Notes under the pieces: model-generated
The model's input: the letters and a program-made list of their open reading frames with translations, nothing else
Told to the model about the DNA's origin: nothing
Databases searched by the model: none
Made by a program: the position numbers and the translations under genes
Assembly: GCA_900770295.1 (NCBI GenBank)
Contig: CAAGJQ010000152.1
Location: forward strand, 1-64,000
Source: an uncultured Oscillibacter sp.
GTDB taxonomy: Bacteria > Bacillota > Clostridia > Oscillospirales > Oscillospiraceae
Direction: 5' to 3'
Length of the DNA stretch: 64,000 nt
Shown: piece after piece, positions 16,758-25,670 of the stretch
Layout of the letters: every line of letters starts with the position of its first letter
How positions within the stretch are numbered: position 1 is the stretch's first letter

Positions 16758-17054
16758 GTGGAAAAGCAACGTGAGCAGAATGGGCGGCACTATGCGTTTT
16801 TTCAGAACAGAGACTGCGAGATGTTCCCCTGCCACACCGGTGTGCCGGAGGAGATGTTTAACTGTCTGTTCTGCTACTGCCCGCTTTATACCCTGGGCGA
16901 GGCCTGCGGAGGCGGCTTTACCTATACGCAAAAGGGAATCAAAAACTGCTCCGCCTGTACATTTCCGCACAGGCGGGAAAACTATGACGCAGTCCTGGCC
17001 CGGTTCCCGGAGTTGGCGGAGCTGGCCCGCCAGAGGGGCAATACACAACTATAA
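16758..17054 (+). CDS. Cysteine-rich small-domain protein (PF04071-like)
   Basis: A 98-residue protein with nine cysteines, arranged as CEMFPCHTG, FNCLFCYCPLY, ACGGGF and KNCSACTFPH. This matches the cysteine-rich small domain often found next to corrinoid genes. A metal- or iron-sulfur-binding role is inferred; no reaction is known. It starts at GTG 16758, with AGGGAGGA 6 bases upstream, directly behind the riboswitch terminator. It is the first gene of the cobalamin operon. Confidence 0.75.
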   Translation: MEKQREQNGRHYAFFQNRDCEMFPCHTGVPEEMFNCLFCYCPLYTLGEACGGGFTYTQKGIKNCSACTFPHRRENYDAVLARFPELAELARQRGNTQL

Positions 17055-17076
17055 GGATATCTGAAGGGGAATTGAC

Positions 17077-18054
17077 ATGAAACGAATTTTTTGCGCGCTG
17101 CTGTGTGGCCTGCTGCTGACAACCCTTTCCGCCTGCGGCGGAAGCAAGCAAGTCCCCGCTGAGGCGGAGACGCCGAAGGAGACCGAAACTCCGGCGGAAG
17201 CGCCGGAGGAGACCGTCACCTTTACTGATGATCTGGACCGTGAGATCACGGTGACGAAGCCCGGCCGTGTGGCGGCGCTGATCGGCAGCTTTGCCGATGT
17301 CTGGTGTCTGGCCGGCGGACAGGACACTCTGGTTGCCGCTGCCAATGACAGCTGGACCCAGTTTGGCCTGGACCTGCCGGAGACTGTGGAAAATCTGGGA
17401 ACTACCACCGAGCCCAATGTGGAGCTGCTGCTGGCGGCGGAGCCGGACTTTGTGATCGGCAGCACCAAGACGGAGGCCGACCTGGAGCTGATGGATCTGC
17501 TGGAGCAAAGCGGCATTCCCGTGGCGTATTTCAACGTCAGCTCCTTTGAGGACTATCTGCGGATGCTGGAGATCTGCACCCAGCTCACCGGCTGCCCGGA
17601 AAACTATGAGGAGTATGGCGTCAAGGTGCAGGCGCAGATCGACCAGGCAAAGGCGCGGGTCTCCGGCAGCGGGGCCAGTGTGCTGTATGTCCGGGCCACG
17701 GGCTCCAGCTGCAAGGTGAAAAACAGCAAGGATACCGTGCTGGGCGAAATGCTGGCGGAGCTGGGCTGCGTCAACATTGCGGACAGTGAGAGCAGCCTGC
17801 TGGAGAACCTCAGTCTGGAGACGATCCTGACGGCCGATCCGGACTATATCTTTGTGGTCATTCAGGGGACGGACACGACAAAAGCGGAGCGCCTGCTGGA
17901 GACGACCCTGCTGTCCAATCCCGCGTGGAATGAGCTGAGCGCGGTACAGGAGGGCAGGTACTATGTGATGGACCAGCGGCTGTATAACGTCAAGCCAAAC
18001 GCGCGGTGGGGAGAGGCGTATGAAAAACTGGCAGACATCCTGTATCCGGAATAA
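17077..18054 (+). CDS. btuF: Corrinoid ABC transporter, binding lipoprotein (BtuF-like)
   Basis: A 325-residue periplasmic-binding-type lipoprotein of the BtuF/FhuD fold. The lipobox is LSAC (residues 17-20), a Pro/Glu-rich linker follows, then a two-lobe domain with the family-typical VAALIGSFADVWCLAGGQDTLVAA and LLAAEPDFVIGS. Riboswitch control, BtuC/BtuD neighbours and biosynthesis genes favour corrinoids as the ligand over siderophores. Its 3' end overlaps btuC by 35 bases. Confidence 0.83.
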   Translation: MKRIFCALLCGLLLTTLSACGGSKQVPAEAETPKETETPAEAPEETVTFTDDLDREITVTKPGRVAALIGSFADVWCLAGGQDTLVAAANDSWTQFGLDLPETVENLGTTTEPNVELLLAAEPDFVIGSTKTEADLELMDLLEQSGIPVAYFNVSSFEDYLRMLEICTQLTGCPENYEEYGVKVQAQIDQAKARVSGSGASVLYVRATGSSCKVKNSKDTVLGEMLAELGCVNIADSESSLLENLSLETILTADPDYIFVVIQGTDTTKAERLLETTLLSNPAWNELSAVQEGRYYVMDQRLYNVKPNARWGEAYEKLADILYPE

Positions 18055-19036
18055 TAACCATCTGCGGACCTGCGCGGCGCTGGCGGCGCTGGTGCTGGCG
18101 GTGTCGCTGCTGAACCTGTGCCTGGGAGCGGAACAGGTCCCACCGGCGCAGGTGCTCCGGGCGCTCATGGGAATCGGAACCGGGACCACACCGTTCCGCA
18201 TTGTCCGGTATGTCCGGCTGCCCCGGCTGTGCGCCTGCCTGTTGGCCGGTGGCGCCCTGGCGGCCTCCGGTGCCATCATCCAAGGGGTCCTGTCCAACGC
18301 CCTGGCGGCGCCCAGCACCATCGGCGTCAACGCCGGCGCCGGACTGATGGTGGCGCTGTGCTGCGCGGTGGCGCCCACCGCGGTGAACCTCGTGCCGCTG
18401 GCGGCCATGGCGGGGGCGTTTCTGGGCGTCATGACGGTATTGCTGATCGCCCGCCGGACAGGCGCCTCCAAAATCACCCTGGTGCTGGCCGGCGTGGCGG
18501 TGTCCAGTATTTTCAGCGCCGGGATCGATGCGGTGGTCACCTTTGTGCCGGAGGCGCTGAACGGCTACTCCGATTTCCGCATCGGCGGCTTTTCCGGTGT
18601 CTCCATAGCCCGCATCCTTCCGGCTCTCTGGCCGGCGGTCCTCAGCTTTATCGTCAGTCTGAGCCTCCACAATGAGATGGACGTGCTCCTTCTGGGAACG
18701 GAACAGGCCCAGAGCCTGGGACTTCCGGCGGAGAAGCTGCGGGTGGTCCTGCTGGGACTGGCGGCGGTGCTGGCCGGCGCGGCTGTCAGCGTGGGCGGCC
18801 TGGTGGGCTTCGTGGGCCTCATCGTGCCCCATATCATGCGCAGCCTTGTGGGCGAGGAGAGCGGCCCTCTGCTGGTGTCCTCCGCCCTGGGAGGGGCGGC
18901 GCTGCTGGGGGCCTGCGATCTGCTGGGACGGCTCCTCTTCGCGCCCTATGAGATCCCGGTGGGCATTGTGATGTCCCTGGCGGGCGGCCCGTTCTTTATC
19001 TGGCTTTTGCAAAGGAGGGGACGGCTCCGTGATTGA
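18020..19036 (+). CDS. btuC: Corrinoid ABC transporter, permease (BtuC-like)
   Basis: A 338-residue FecCD/BtuC-family permease with about ten membrane helices. Family motifs include RLPRLCACLLAGGALAASGAIIQGVLSNALAAPSTIGV and the C-terminal GFVGLIVPHIMRSLVG. GGGGAGAGG lies before ATG 18020, which falls inside btuF. It overlaps the ATPase gene by 8 bases. Two copies should form the membrane channel. Confidence 0.87.
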   Translation: MKNWQTSCIRNNNHLRTCAALAALVLAVSLLNLCLGAEQVPPAQVLRALMGIGTGTTPFRIVRYVRLPRLCACLLAGGALAASGAIIQGVLSNALAAPSTIGVNAGAGLMVALCCAVAPTAVNLVPLAAMAGAFLGVMTVLLIARRTGASKITLVLAGVAVSSIFSAGIDAVVTFVPEALNGYSDFRIGGFSGVSIARILPALWPAVLSFIVSLSLHNEMDVLLLGTEQAQSLGLPAEKLRVVLLGLAAVLAGAAVSVGGLVGFVGLIVPHIMRSLVGEESGPLLVSSALGGAALLGACDLLGRLLFAPYEIPVGIVMSLAGGPFFIWLLQRRGRLRD

Positions 19037-19811
19037 ACTGAAAGGTCTGACGGTGGGCTACGGCGGAAAGACGGTGATCCGGGAGGTGTCCATGGCCTTC
19101 CAGCCGGGGCGGGTGACGGTACTGCTGGGACCCAACGGCTGCGGCAAGAGCACCCTGATGAAAACGACTCTGGGTCTCCTGCCCCGGCAGGGAGGCGAGA
19201 TCCTCTATGACGGCGTGGACCTGGAGCGCCTGACCACCCGCCAGGTGGCCCGCAAGGCGGCTTATCTGGCCCAGTCCCGGGAGATCCCCAGCATCACGGT
19301 CCGGCGGATGGTGCTGCATGGGCGGTTTCCGTATCTGGGCTATCCCCGCCGCTACCGGGCGGAGGACTACACTGCCGCTGCAAAGGCGCTGGAATGGGCG
19401 GGAGCGGCGGAGCTGGCTGACCGGCCCGTACAGGAGCTCAGCGGCGGTCAGCGGCAGAAGGTGTATCTGGCCATGGCTCTGGCGCAGGACACAGAGACGG
19501 TTTTTATGGACGAGCCTACCACCTATCTGGACGTCCGGCACCAGCTGGAGGTCATGGCGGTGTCCCGCCGGTTGGCGGATATGGGCAGGGCGGTGGTCCT
19601 GGTGCTCCACGACCTGTCCCTGGCCCTGCGGGATGCGGACCAGCTGGCGGTGCTGGCGGACGGTATGCTCCGCCAGGTGGGAACGCCGGAGGAGGTGTTC
19701 GCCGGCGGCGAGCTGGACCGGGCCTTTGGCGTAGCGGTGCGCCGGGTCCGGACGGAGAGCGGTTGGCTGTATTACTGCCAGGAAACACAGGCGGCAAAGG
19801 AGACGGAATGA
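19029..19811 (+). CDS. btuD: Corrinoid ABC transporter, ATPase (BtuD-like)
   Basis: A 260-residue ATPase with Walker A GPNGCGKST (about 37-45), signature LSGGQRQK, Walker B VFMDEPTTYLD and the switch His in VLHDLSLA. It starts at GTG 19029 behind AAAGGAGGGG. It powers the BtuC channel. It overlaps the next gene by 4 bases. Confidence 0.88.
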   Translation: MIELKGLTVGYGGKTVIREVSMAFQPGRVTVLLGPNGCGKSTLMKTTLGLLPRQGGEILYDGVDLERLTTRQVARKAAYLAQSREIPSITVRRMVLHGRFPYLGYPRRYRAEDYTAAAKALEWAGAAELADRPVQELSGGQRQKVYLAMALAQDTETVFMDEPTTYLDVRHQLEVMAVSRRLADMGRAVVLVLHDLSLALRDADQLAVLADGMLRQVGTPEEVFAGGELDRAFGVAVRRVRTESGWLYYCQETQAAKETE

Positions 19812-20437
19812 TGGCGTATTTTCCGTTTTTTGTGGATTTGAGCGGCAGAAGGGGACTGATCGTGGGAGGCGGCGCGGTGGCGCTGCGGAAGGCGCGAAAG
19901 CTCCTGCCCTATGGCCCCCGGCTGACGGTGGCGGCACCGGAGATCAGGCCGGAGTTCCGGGAGCTGGAGGCCGTGGAGCTCCGGCGGCGCCCCTTTGCGG
20001 CGGCGGACCTGGATGGCTGCGATTTCGCCGTGGCGGCCACGGATGACCGGCGGCTGAATCACCAGGTGGCGGAGCTGTGCGGCCAGCGCCGGATTCCGGT
20101 GAACGTGGCGGACAGCAGGGAGGACAGCACCTTCCTGTTTCCGGCCCTTCTGCGGCGGGGGGAGCTGTCCGTGGGCGTCTCCGCCAGCGGCGCGGCGCCA
20201 GCGGCGGCGGCCTGGGCCCGGGACCGGTTTGCCCAGGTGCTGCCGGATCACCTGGAGGAGATTTTACAGTTTCTGGAGGACGTCCGGGAGCCGGTGCGGC
20301 AGGCTGTGCCAGAGGCCGGGACCCGGAGACGGCTGCTGACGGCGCTGGTCTCGGACTGTATGGAGGCGGGACGGCCTCTGACAGAGGAGGAATTTCGCCG
20401 GAAGCTGGCTGACGTAGAGAGAGGAGGGCCGGTATGA
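19808..20437 (+). CDS. Precorrin-2 dehydrogenase / sirohydrochlorin chelatase (Met8-type)
   Basis: A 209-residue protein of the CysG-N/Met8 family, which oxidises precorrin-2 to sirohydrochlorin with NAD. The Rossmann motif VGGGAVALRKARKLL is at about 18-32, followed by AATDDRRLNHQVAELC and VNVADSREDSTFLFPALLRRGELSVGVSASG. The start is ATGATG at 19808/19811. It supplies the ring for both siroheme and cobalamin, and its stop overlaps the start of cobA-hemD. Confidence 0.9.
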   Translation: MMAYFPFFVDLSGRRGLIVGGGAVALRKARKLLPYGPRLTVAAPEIRPEFRELEAVELRRRPFAAADLDGCDFAVAATDDRRLNHQVAELCGQRRIPVNVADSREDSTFLFPALLRRGELSVGVSASGAAPAAAAWARDRFAQVLPDHLEEILQFLEDVREPVRQAVPEAGTRRRLLTALVSDCMEAGRPLTEEEFRRKLADVERGGPV

Positions 20438-21933
20438 CGGAAAAAACAGGCTGTGTCTGGCTGATCGGCGCGGGCTGTGGCAGCGCGGACCTGATCACGG
20501 TGCGGGGACTGCGGCTGCTGCGGCAGTGCGATGTGGTGATCTATGACGACCTGATCGACAGCGCGCTGCTGGAGGAGGCTCCCAGGGAGGCCAGGCGCAT
20601 TTACATGGGAAAGCGGAGCGGAAAGCACTCGGCGCCCCAGGAGGAGATCTCCCGGGTCCTGGTGGAGGAGGCGCAGGCGGGGCACAAAGTGGCCCGCCTG
20701 AAAGGCGGAGATCCCTTCGTGTTCGGCAGAGGCGGTGAGGAGGCCCAGGCCCTGCGGGACGCCGGCATCCCCTATGAGGAGGTGCCGGGCATCTCCTCCG
20801 CCATTGCCATTCCCGCCGCCGCCGGTATTCCGGTGACCCACCGGGGCCTCAGCCGGAGCCTGCATATCATCACCGGCCATACCGCCGCAGGCGGTCTGCC
20901 GGAGGGAGCCGAACATCTGGCGGCTTTGAACGGGACGCTGGTATTCCTCATGGGCCTGAGCCATCTGGAGAAAATCGCGGGAAGCCTGCTGGAGGCGGGA
21001 AAGGCGCCGGACACCCCGGCGGCGGTGATCTCCGGCGGAAACGCGGCCCATCCGATTACCGTGCGCGCCACCCTGGACACCATTGCGCGGCGGGCCCGGG
21101 AGGCGGATGTGCGCCCGCCGGCCGTCATTGTTGTGGGCGGCACAGCGGCGCTGGACCTGTCGGGCACGCTGGAGAAGCCCCTGGACCGCGTCCGCGTGGG
21201 CCTGACCGGCACGGACGAGATGGCCGCCAGACTGCGCTCTGTTCTGGAGCCGCTGGGGGCGTCGACCTGGCATGTGGAACGGGCGGTGGTGGAGGAGCTT
21301 CCCACGGAGACAGGGCTGGAGTCGCTCCTCCAGGACCGCCGCTGGCTGGTGTTCACCAGCGCCAACGGCGTGGAGACCTTTTTCCGCGGCCTGAGAAGAG
21401 AACGGGGGGACCTGCGGCGTCTGGTCGGGTGCAAGTTCGCGGTGATCGGCGCCGCCACCGGCGCCATGCTGGAGCGGCACGGGATTCTTCCGGACCTGTG
21501 TCCGTCCGCCTATACCAGCGAGGCTCTGGCCGCTGCCCTGGCCGAGCGGGTGTCCACGGAGGAGGATGTGGTACTGCTGCGCGCCCGGGAGGGGACGCCG
21601 CAGCTACCGGCACTGCTGCGGCAGCGGGATATCCCGGTGCGGGATGTGCACATTTACACGGTGCGCACCGACACCGAGACGGCGGCCACGGCCGGAGCGG
21701 TTCTGGATACGCTGGACTATCTGGCCTTTTCCAGTGCCGGCGGTGTGGAGCGGTATTTCGCGGCCCATGGCGCCGTCCCGGAGGGGACTGTGTGCGTCTG
21801 CATCGGGAGCGTCACCGCCGCGGCCCTGCGAGTCCGGTATCAAAAGCCCTTCCTGACAGCGGCATCCATTTCCGCCGAGGGGATCGCGGAGACGATCCAG
21901 GCGCATCGAAATACGCACGGCGGAGAAATGTGA
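20434..21933 (+). CDS. cobA-hemD: Uroporphyrinogen-III methyltransferase / synthase fusion (CobA-HemD)
   Basis: A 499-residue fusion of two early tetrapyrrole enzymes. Residues 1-245 are the SAM-dependent methyltransferase (GAGCGSADLITVRGLRLL, LKGGDPFVFGRGGEEAQ). From about 255 a HemD domain follows (RVRVGLTGTDEMAARLRSVLEPLGA, FTSANGVETFF), which closes the uroporphyrinogen III ring. Such fusions are common in Clostridia. This cobA is not the corrinoid adenosyltransferase of the same name. A 67-base gap follows before cbiM. Confidence 0.92.
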   Translation: MTEKTGCVWLIGAGCGSADLITVRGLRLLRQCDVVIYDDLIDSALLEEAPREARRIYMGKRSGKHSAPQEEISRVLVEEAQAGHKVARLKGGDPFVFGRGGEEAQALRDAGIPYEEVPGISSAIAIPAAAGIPVTHRGLSRSLHIITGHTAAGGLPEGAEHLAALNGTLVFLMGLSHLEKIAGSLLEAGKAPDTPAAVISGGNAAHPITVRATLDTIARRAREADVRPPAVIVVGGTAALDLSGTLEKPLDRVRVGLTGTDEMAARLRSVLEPLGASTWHVERAVVEELPTETGLESLLQDRRWLVFTSANGVETFFRGLRRERGDLRRLVGCKFAVIGAATGAMLERHGILPDLCPSAYTSEALAAALAERVSTEEDVVLLRAREGTPQLPALLRQRDIPVRDVHIYTVRTDTETAATAGAVLDTLDYLAFSSAGGVERYFAAHGAVPEGTVCVCIGSVTAAALRVRYQKPFLTAASISAEGIAETIQAHRNTHGGEM

Positions 21934-22000
21934 CGTCGGAAATGTCCGCGCCTTTCCTGCGGGAAAAGGCGATACCATGATAAGGAAAAGAGGCAACAAC

Positions 22001-22756
22001 ATGAGCAAACGGGAAAAACAAGCTGTGGCGCTGACCACAGTGCTGAGCCTGACACTGTGCGGTGCTCCGTCCGCCTCCGCCATGCACATTATGGAGGGGT
22101 ATCTGCCGCCCTCCTTCTGCGTGATCTGGGGCGTGATCTGCCTGCCGTTTTTGGCGGCGGGTGTCATTTCCATCCGCCGCATCGCCCGGGAACAGCGGAA
22201 AGCCATGCTGCTTCTGGCGATGGCGGGCGCGTTCGTCTTTGTGATCTCCTCCCTGAAGATCCCCTCTGTCACCGGCAGCTGCAGCCACATGACCGGGACA
22301 GGCCTTGCGGCCATCCTCTTCGGCGTGCCGGCCACGGCGGTGCTGGGCATCATCGTTCTGGTGTTTCAGGCAATTTTGCTGGCCCACGGCGGTTTGACCA
22401 CCCTGGGCGCCAATACATTCAGCATGGCCATCGCCGGGCCGCTGGTCAGCTGGGGCCTCTACCGCGCGGGAAGGAAGCTGAACATTCCCCGAAAGCTGAA
22501 TCTGTTTCTGGCGGCCGCCATCGGCGACCTGTTTACCTACTGCGTCACCAGCCTGCAGCTTGCCATGGCCTATCCCAGCGCCAACGGCGGCGTGGCCGCC
22601 AGCATGATGGAATTTCTGGGCGTGTTCGCCCCCACCCAGCTGCCCCTGGCCATCATTGAGGGCCTTTTGACCATGCTGGTCATTATGGGCATGGAGACCT
22701 ACGCCATGCCGGAGCTGCGGCTCATTGGGTATGCCAAGGAGGTTTCACATGAGTAA
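22001..22756 (+). CDS. cbiM: Cobalt ECF-type transporter, CbiM
   Basis: A 251-residue membrane protein that binds and conducts cobalt. The signal-like leader ends at SASAMHIMEGYLP; His after the leader is the metal ligand of the family. PSVTGSCSHMTGTGLAAILFGVPATAV is the second conserved block. ATG 22001 is chosen over 21977 because of family similarity and AAGAGG upstream. It overlaps cbiN by 8 bases. Confidence 0.93.
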   Translation: MSKREKQAVALTTVLSLTLCGAPSASAMHIMEGYLPPSFCVIWGVICLPFLAAGVISIRRIAREQRKAMLLLAMAGAFVFVISSLKIPSVTGSCSHMTGTGLAAILFGVPATAVLGIIVLVFQAILLAHGGLTTLGANTFSMAIAGPLVSWGLYRAGRKLNIPRKLNLFLAAAIGDLFTYCVTSLQLAMAYPSANGGVAASMMEFLGVFAPTQLPLAIIEGLLTMLVIMGMETYAMPELRLIGYAKEVSHE

Positions 22757-23063
22757 GAATCAAAAAATCGCGGTGGCGTCCCTGCTTGCCGTGCTGCTGA
22801 TCGCGCTGGTCCCCCTCTTTGCCCTGAAGGGAGCCGAATTCGGCGGCAGCGATGACGCCGGGAGCCAGATGGTGGAGACCATCCGGGGCGAGAGCTATGA
22901 ACCCTGGTTTACCCCTGTTCTGGAACAACTGATCGGAGGCGAGCTGCCCGGTGAGGTGGAGAGCCTGTTTTTCTGCCTGCAGACAGGCATTGGGGTAGGC
23001 GTGATCGCCTTCGGCTTTGGCTATTTGGTGGCCCGGAAGAAATACTCCGGGAAAGCGCAGTAA
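22749..23063 (+). CDS. cbiN: Cobalt transporter accessory protein CbiN
   Basis: A 104-residue protein with two membrane helices (about 8-25 and 80-97) and the conserved external loop FGGSDDAGSQMVETI followed by YEPWFTPV. CbiN is the small partner that lets CbiM take up cobalt. The start lies within the end of cbiM. Confidence 0.93.
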   Translation: MSKNQKIAVASLLAVLLIALVPLFALKGAEFGGSDDAGSQMVETIRGESYEPWFTPVLEQLIGGELPGEVESLFFCLQTGIGVGVIAFGFGYLVARKKYSGKAQ

Positions 23064-23119
23064 AGCGGGCTTGCGCCGCAAGAGATGAACAGCATGATTT
23101 CACAGAGGAGGAGAGCCGT

Positions 23120-24034
23120 ATGATCGTCGCGGTTTTGGCGGGCTTTGTCATGTTCAGCCTGTGTGTCGGAACGCTGCCCACGGCCGCCGCCGCGCTGCTC
23201 TGCGTCCTGGTGGGGGGCCTGCTGCTGGTGTTTGGGCACCACAGCCACGGCGGGGTGTTGGTCATTGATGTCTATGCCCGGCGCTCCCGCTTTTTTGACT
23301 GGTCCCCGGCACTGAAAACTGCCGGATGTGTGCTTTTACTGATCCTCTGCGTGGCGTCTCCGTCTCCGTGGATTCCTTTGATCCTGGCACTGATCCTGGC
23401 GCTGCTGACAGTCTGCGGCGGCGGAATCCATCTCCATGATTACCTGGCCCTGCTCAGCCTGCCAGCGGCCTTTCTGCTGCTCTCCGGGCTGGCCTTGCTG
23501 TGGGACTACGCCCCGGTCATGGACGGAGTTGCGGCCATCCCTTTGGGAAACGGCTGGCTGGTAGTCACAGCGGCGGCCCAGGTCCGGGCGCGGCTGGTGA
23601 TGGCCCGGGCGCTGGGCGCGGTGAGCTGCCTGTATTTTTTGAGCCTGTCCACCACCATGCCGGAGATCCTCTCCGTACTGCGGCGGGCCCATGTCCCGTC
23701 TGTGATGACAGAGCTGGCTGTTTTGATTTACCGGTATTTATTCGTGCTGCTGTCTGTGTATCAGTCCATGAAGGACGCGGCGGCCAGCCGCCTGGGATAC
23801 AGCGGGTTTGTCCGGAGCATCCGGACTACCGGCGCGGTGTACGGCAATTTGCTGGCGGCCAGCTTCCGGCGGGCCGGGGCCTGCTTTGACGCCATGGAGA
23901 GCCGCTGTTACGACGGAGAGATCCGCTTTTTGGAGCGGAAAAAGCCCGTGACAGCACCGGCGGTGCTGCTCTTTGGCAGCCTGGCCGCAGGTGCCGCGGC
24001 GGCAATCTATGCGGCGGTAAGGAGTTGCGGATGA
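23120..24034 (+). CDS. cbiQ: Cobalt transporter permease CbiQ
   Basis: A 304-residue T-component with about five to six membrane helices and the coupling motif AAASRLGYSGFVRSI followed by GNLLAASFRRAGACFDAMESRCYDG, typical of CbiQ. It links CbiM/N to the ATPase. GAGGAGG-like RBS lies before ATG 23120. Confidence 0.9.
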   Translation: MIVAVLAGFVMFSLCVGTLPTAAAALLCVLVGGLLLVFGHHSHGGVLVIDVYARRSRFFDWSPALKTAGCVLLLILCVASPSPWIPLILALILALLTVCGGGIHLHDYLALLSLPAAFLLLSGLALLWDYAPVMDGVAAIPLGNGWLVVTAAAQVRARLVMARALGAVSCLYFLSLSTTMPEILSVLRRAHVPSVMTELAVLIYRYLFVLLSVYQSMKDAAASRLGYSGFVRSIRTTGAVYGNLLAASFRRAGACFDAMESRCYDGEIRFLERKKPVTAPAVLLFGSLAAGAAAAIYAAVRSCG

Positions 24035-24870
24035 TGGGGGAGCTTTTGCGTTTTGAACATGTTTCCTTTGCCTATGAGGACGGCACAGAGCAGCGGCCGG
24101 CGCTGAAGGACTGCTCCGTCTCCATCAGGGCCGGGGAGCGGATCGCGGTACTGGGCAGCAACGGCGCGGGAAAGTCCACCTTTTTTCTGCTGGCCAACGG
24201 GGTGCTGTCCCCGAAGGAGGGGAGCATCCTTTTCCACGGGGAGCCGGTTGGGAGAAAGAAACAGGAGCTGAATCGCCTGCGCCGGGGCGTGGGGCTGGTG
24301 TTTCAGGACCCGGATGTCCAGATCCTGGGCGGCACCGTGGAGGAGGAGATCAGCTTCGGCCCCATGAATCTTGGCCTTTCCCAAGAGGAGGTCCGCTGCC
24401 GCGTGGACGAGTCCGTGGAGCGGATGCACTTGGGAGACCTGCGCCGGAGAGCGCCCCAGTATCTCTCCGGCGGTGAGAAAAAGCGGGTCTCCATCGCGGA
24501 CGCCCTGGCGATGGAGCCGGAGCTACTACTGATGGACGAGCCGGCGGCCAGTCTGGACCCGGAGAACTGCCGCCTCCTGGAGGAGACGCTGGAGATGCTG
24601 GGGGAGCAGGGATTTGCTCTGGCGGTAGCCACCCATGATGTGGATTTTGCGTGGCGCTGGGCGCAGCGGATTCTGGTTTTTCACGACGGTTGCCTGGCAG
24701 CGGACCGGACGCCGGAGGAAGTGTTTTCCGACAAGGATTTGCTGGCCGTGTGCCATCTGGCGCAGCCCATGCTGTTTCGCGCGGCCAGGGCAATGGATAT
24801 CCGGCCGCTGCCCCGCACCATGGAGGCCTTTGAACGGGCGGTTTCCGGGAAGAGCGGCGGACGGGAATAG
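24031..24870 (+). CDS. cbiO: Cobalt transporter ATPase CbiO
   Basis: A 279-residue ATPase with Walker A GSNGAGKST, Q-loop VFQDPDVQ, signature LSGGEKKR and Walker B LLLMDEPAASLD. ATG 24031 follows AAGGAG by 6 bases and overlaps cbiQ by 4. It energises the cobalt importer; together with btuFCD the operon covers uptake of both metal and finished corrinoid. Confidence 0.92.
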   Translation: MMGELLRFEHVSFAYEDGTEQRPALKDCSVSIRAGERIAVLGSNGAGKSTFFLLANGVLSPKEGSILFHGEPVGRKKQELNRLRRGVGLVFQDPDVQILGGTVEEEISFGPMNLGLSQEEVRCRVDESVERMHLGDLRRRAPQYLSGGEKKRVSIADALAMEPELLLMDEPAASLDPENCRLLEETLEMLGEQGFALAVATHDVDFAWRWAQRILVFHDGCLAADRTPEEVFSDKDLLAVCHLAQPMLFRAARAMDIRPLPRTMEAFERAVSGKSGGRE

Positions 24871-24884
24871 AGAGGAGAGAGAAC

Positions 24885-25670
24885 ATGAGACAGGCTGTGG
24901 TCTGTGTCAGCTTTGGCACCAGCGTCCCTGCGGGCCGGGAGAATATCACGGCGGTGGAGAACGTGCTGCGGCAGTCGGCACACGACAAAATTTTTATCAG
25001 CGCCTTTACCAGCGGCGTGATCCGGCGTATTCTGAAGGAGCGGGGCGAGACGGTGTACAGCGTGGCGGAGGCGCTGGAGGCGCTGTGGAAGCAGGGTGCT
25101 ACGGAGGTCCTGGTGCAGCCCACCCACATTCTCTGCGGACATGAGTATGACAAACTGAAGCGGGAGGCAGAGCCCTGGCGGGACCGGTTTGAAAGCCTGC
25201 GCATCGGAAGGCCGCTGCTGTCGGACACGGAGGACTTACAGACGCTTGCGGAGGGATTGTCCGCGGCGTACCCGCATCAAAATGGCGAGACACTGGTGCT
25301 GTTCGGCCATGGAACGGACCATGCGGCCAATCTGGTGTATCCCGCTATGCAGACGGCGTTTTATCTGGCGGGACGGCCCGATGTACTGGTGGGCACCGTG
25401 GAGGGTTGGCCCGCCTTTGAGAACGTGCTGGCGCAGCTGAAAGCCCAGAATGGGAAAAGTGTCCATCTGGTGCCGCTGATGCTGGTGGCGGGGGACCACG
25501 CACTCAACGACATGGCGGGAGAGGACCCGGACAGCTGGAAATCCAGACTGGTGGCGGAGGGCTTCACAGTCCGCAGTACCCTGCGGGGGCTGGGCCTGCT
25601 GCCGGAGGTCCAGGCCATGTACCGCGCCCATCTGGAGGAGGATCTGAGGAAGGACAGCCATGGCGCTTGA
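24885..25670 (+). CDS. cbiK: Sirohydrochlorin cobaltochelatase CbiK
   Basis: A 261-residue anaerobic cobaltochelatase that inserts cobalt into sirohydrochlorin. It begins VVCVSFGTSVPAGRENI and has the two family histidines in VQPTHILCGHEYD and LFGHGTDH. There is no signal peptide, so it acts in the cytoplasm, unlike periplasmic CbiK forms. It overlaps cbiD by 11 bases. Confidence 0.93.
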   Translation: MRQAVVCVSFGTSVPAGRENITAVENVLRQSAHDKIFISAFTSGVIRRILKERGETVYSVAEALEALWKQGATEVLVQPTHILCGHEYDKLKREAEPWRDRFESLRIGRPLLSDTEDLQTLAEGLSAAYPHQNGETLVLFGHGTDHAANLVYPAMQTAFYLAGRPDVLVGTVEGWPAFENVLAQLKAQNGKSVHLVPLMLVAGDHALNDMAGEDPDSWKSRLVAEGFTVRSTLRGLGLLPEVQAMYRAHLEEDLRKDSHGA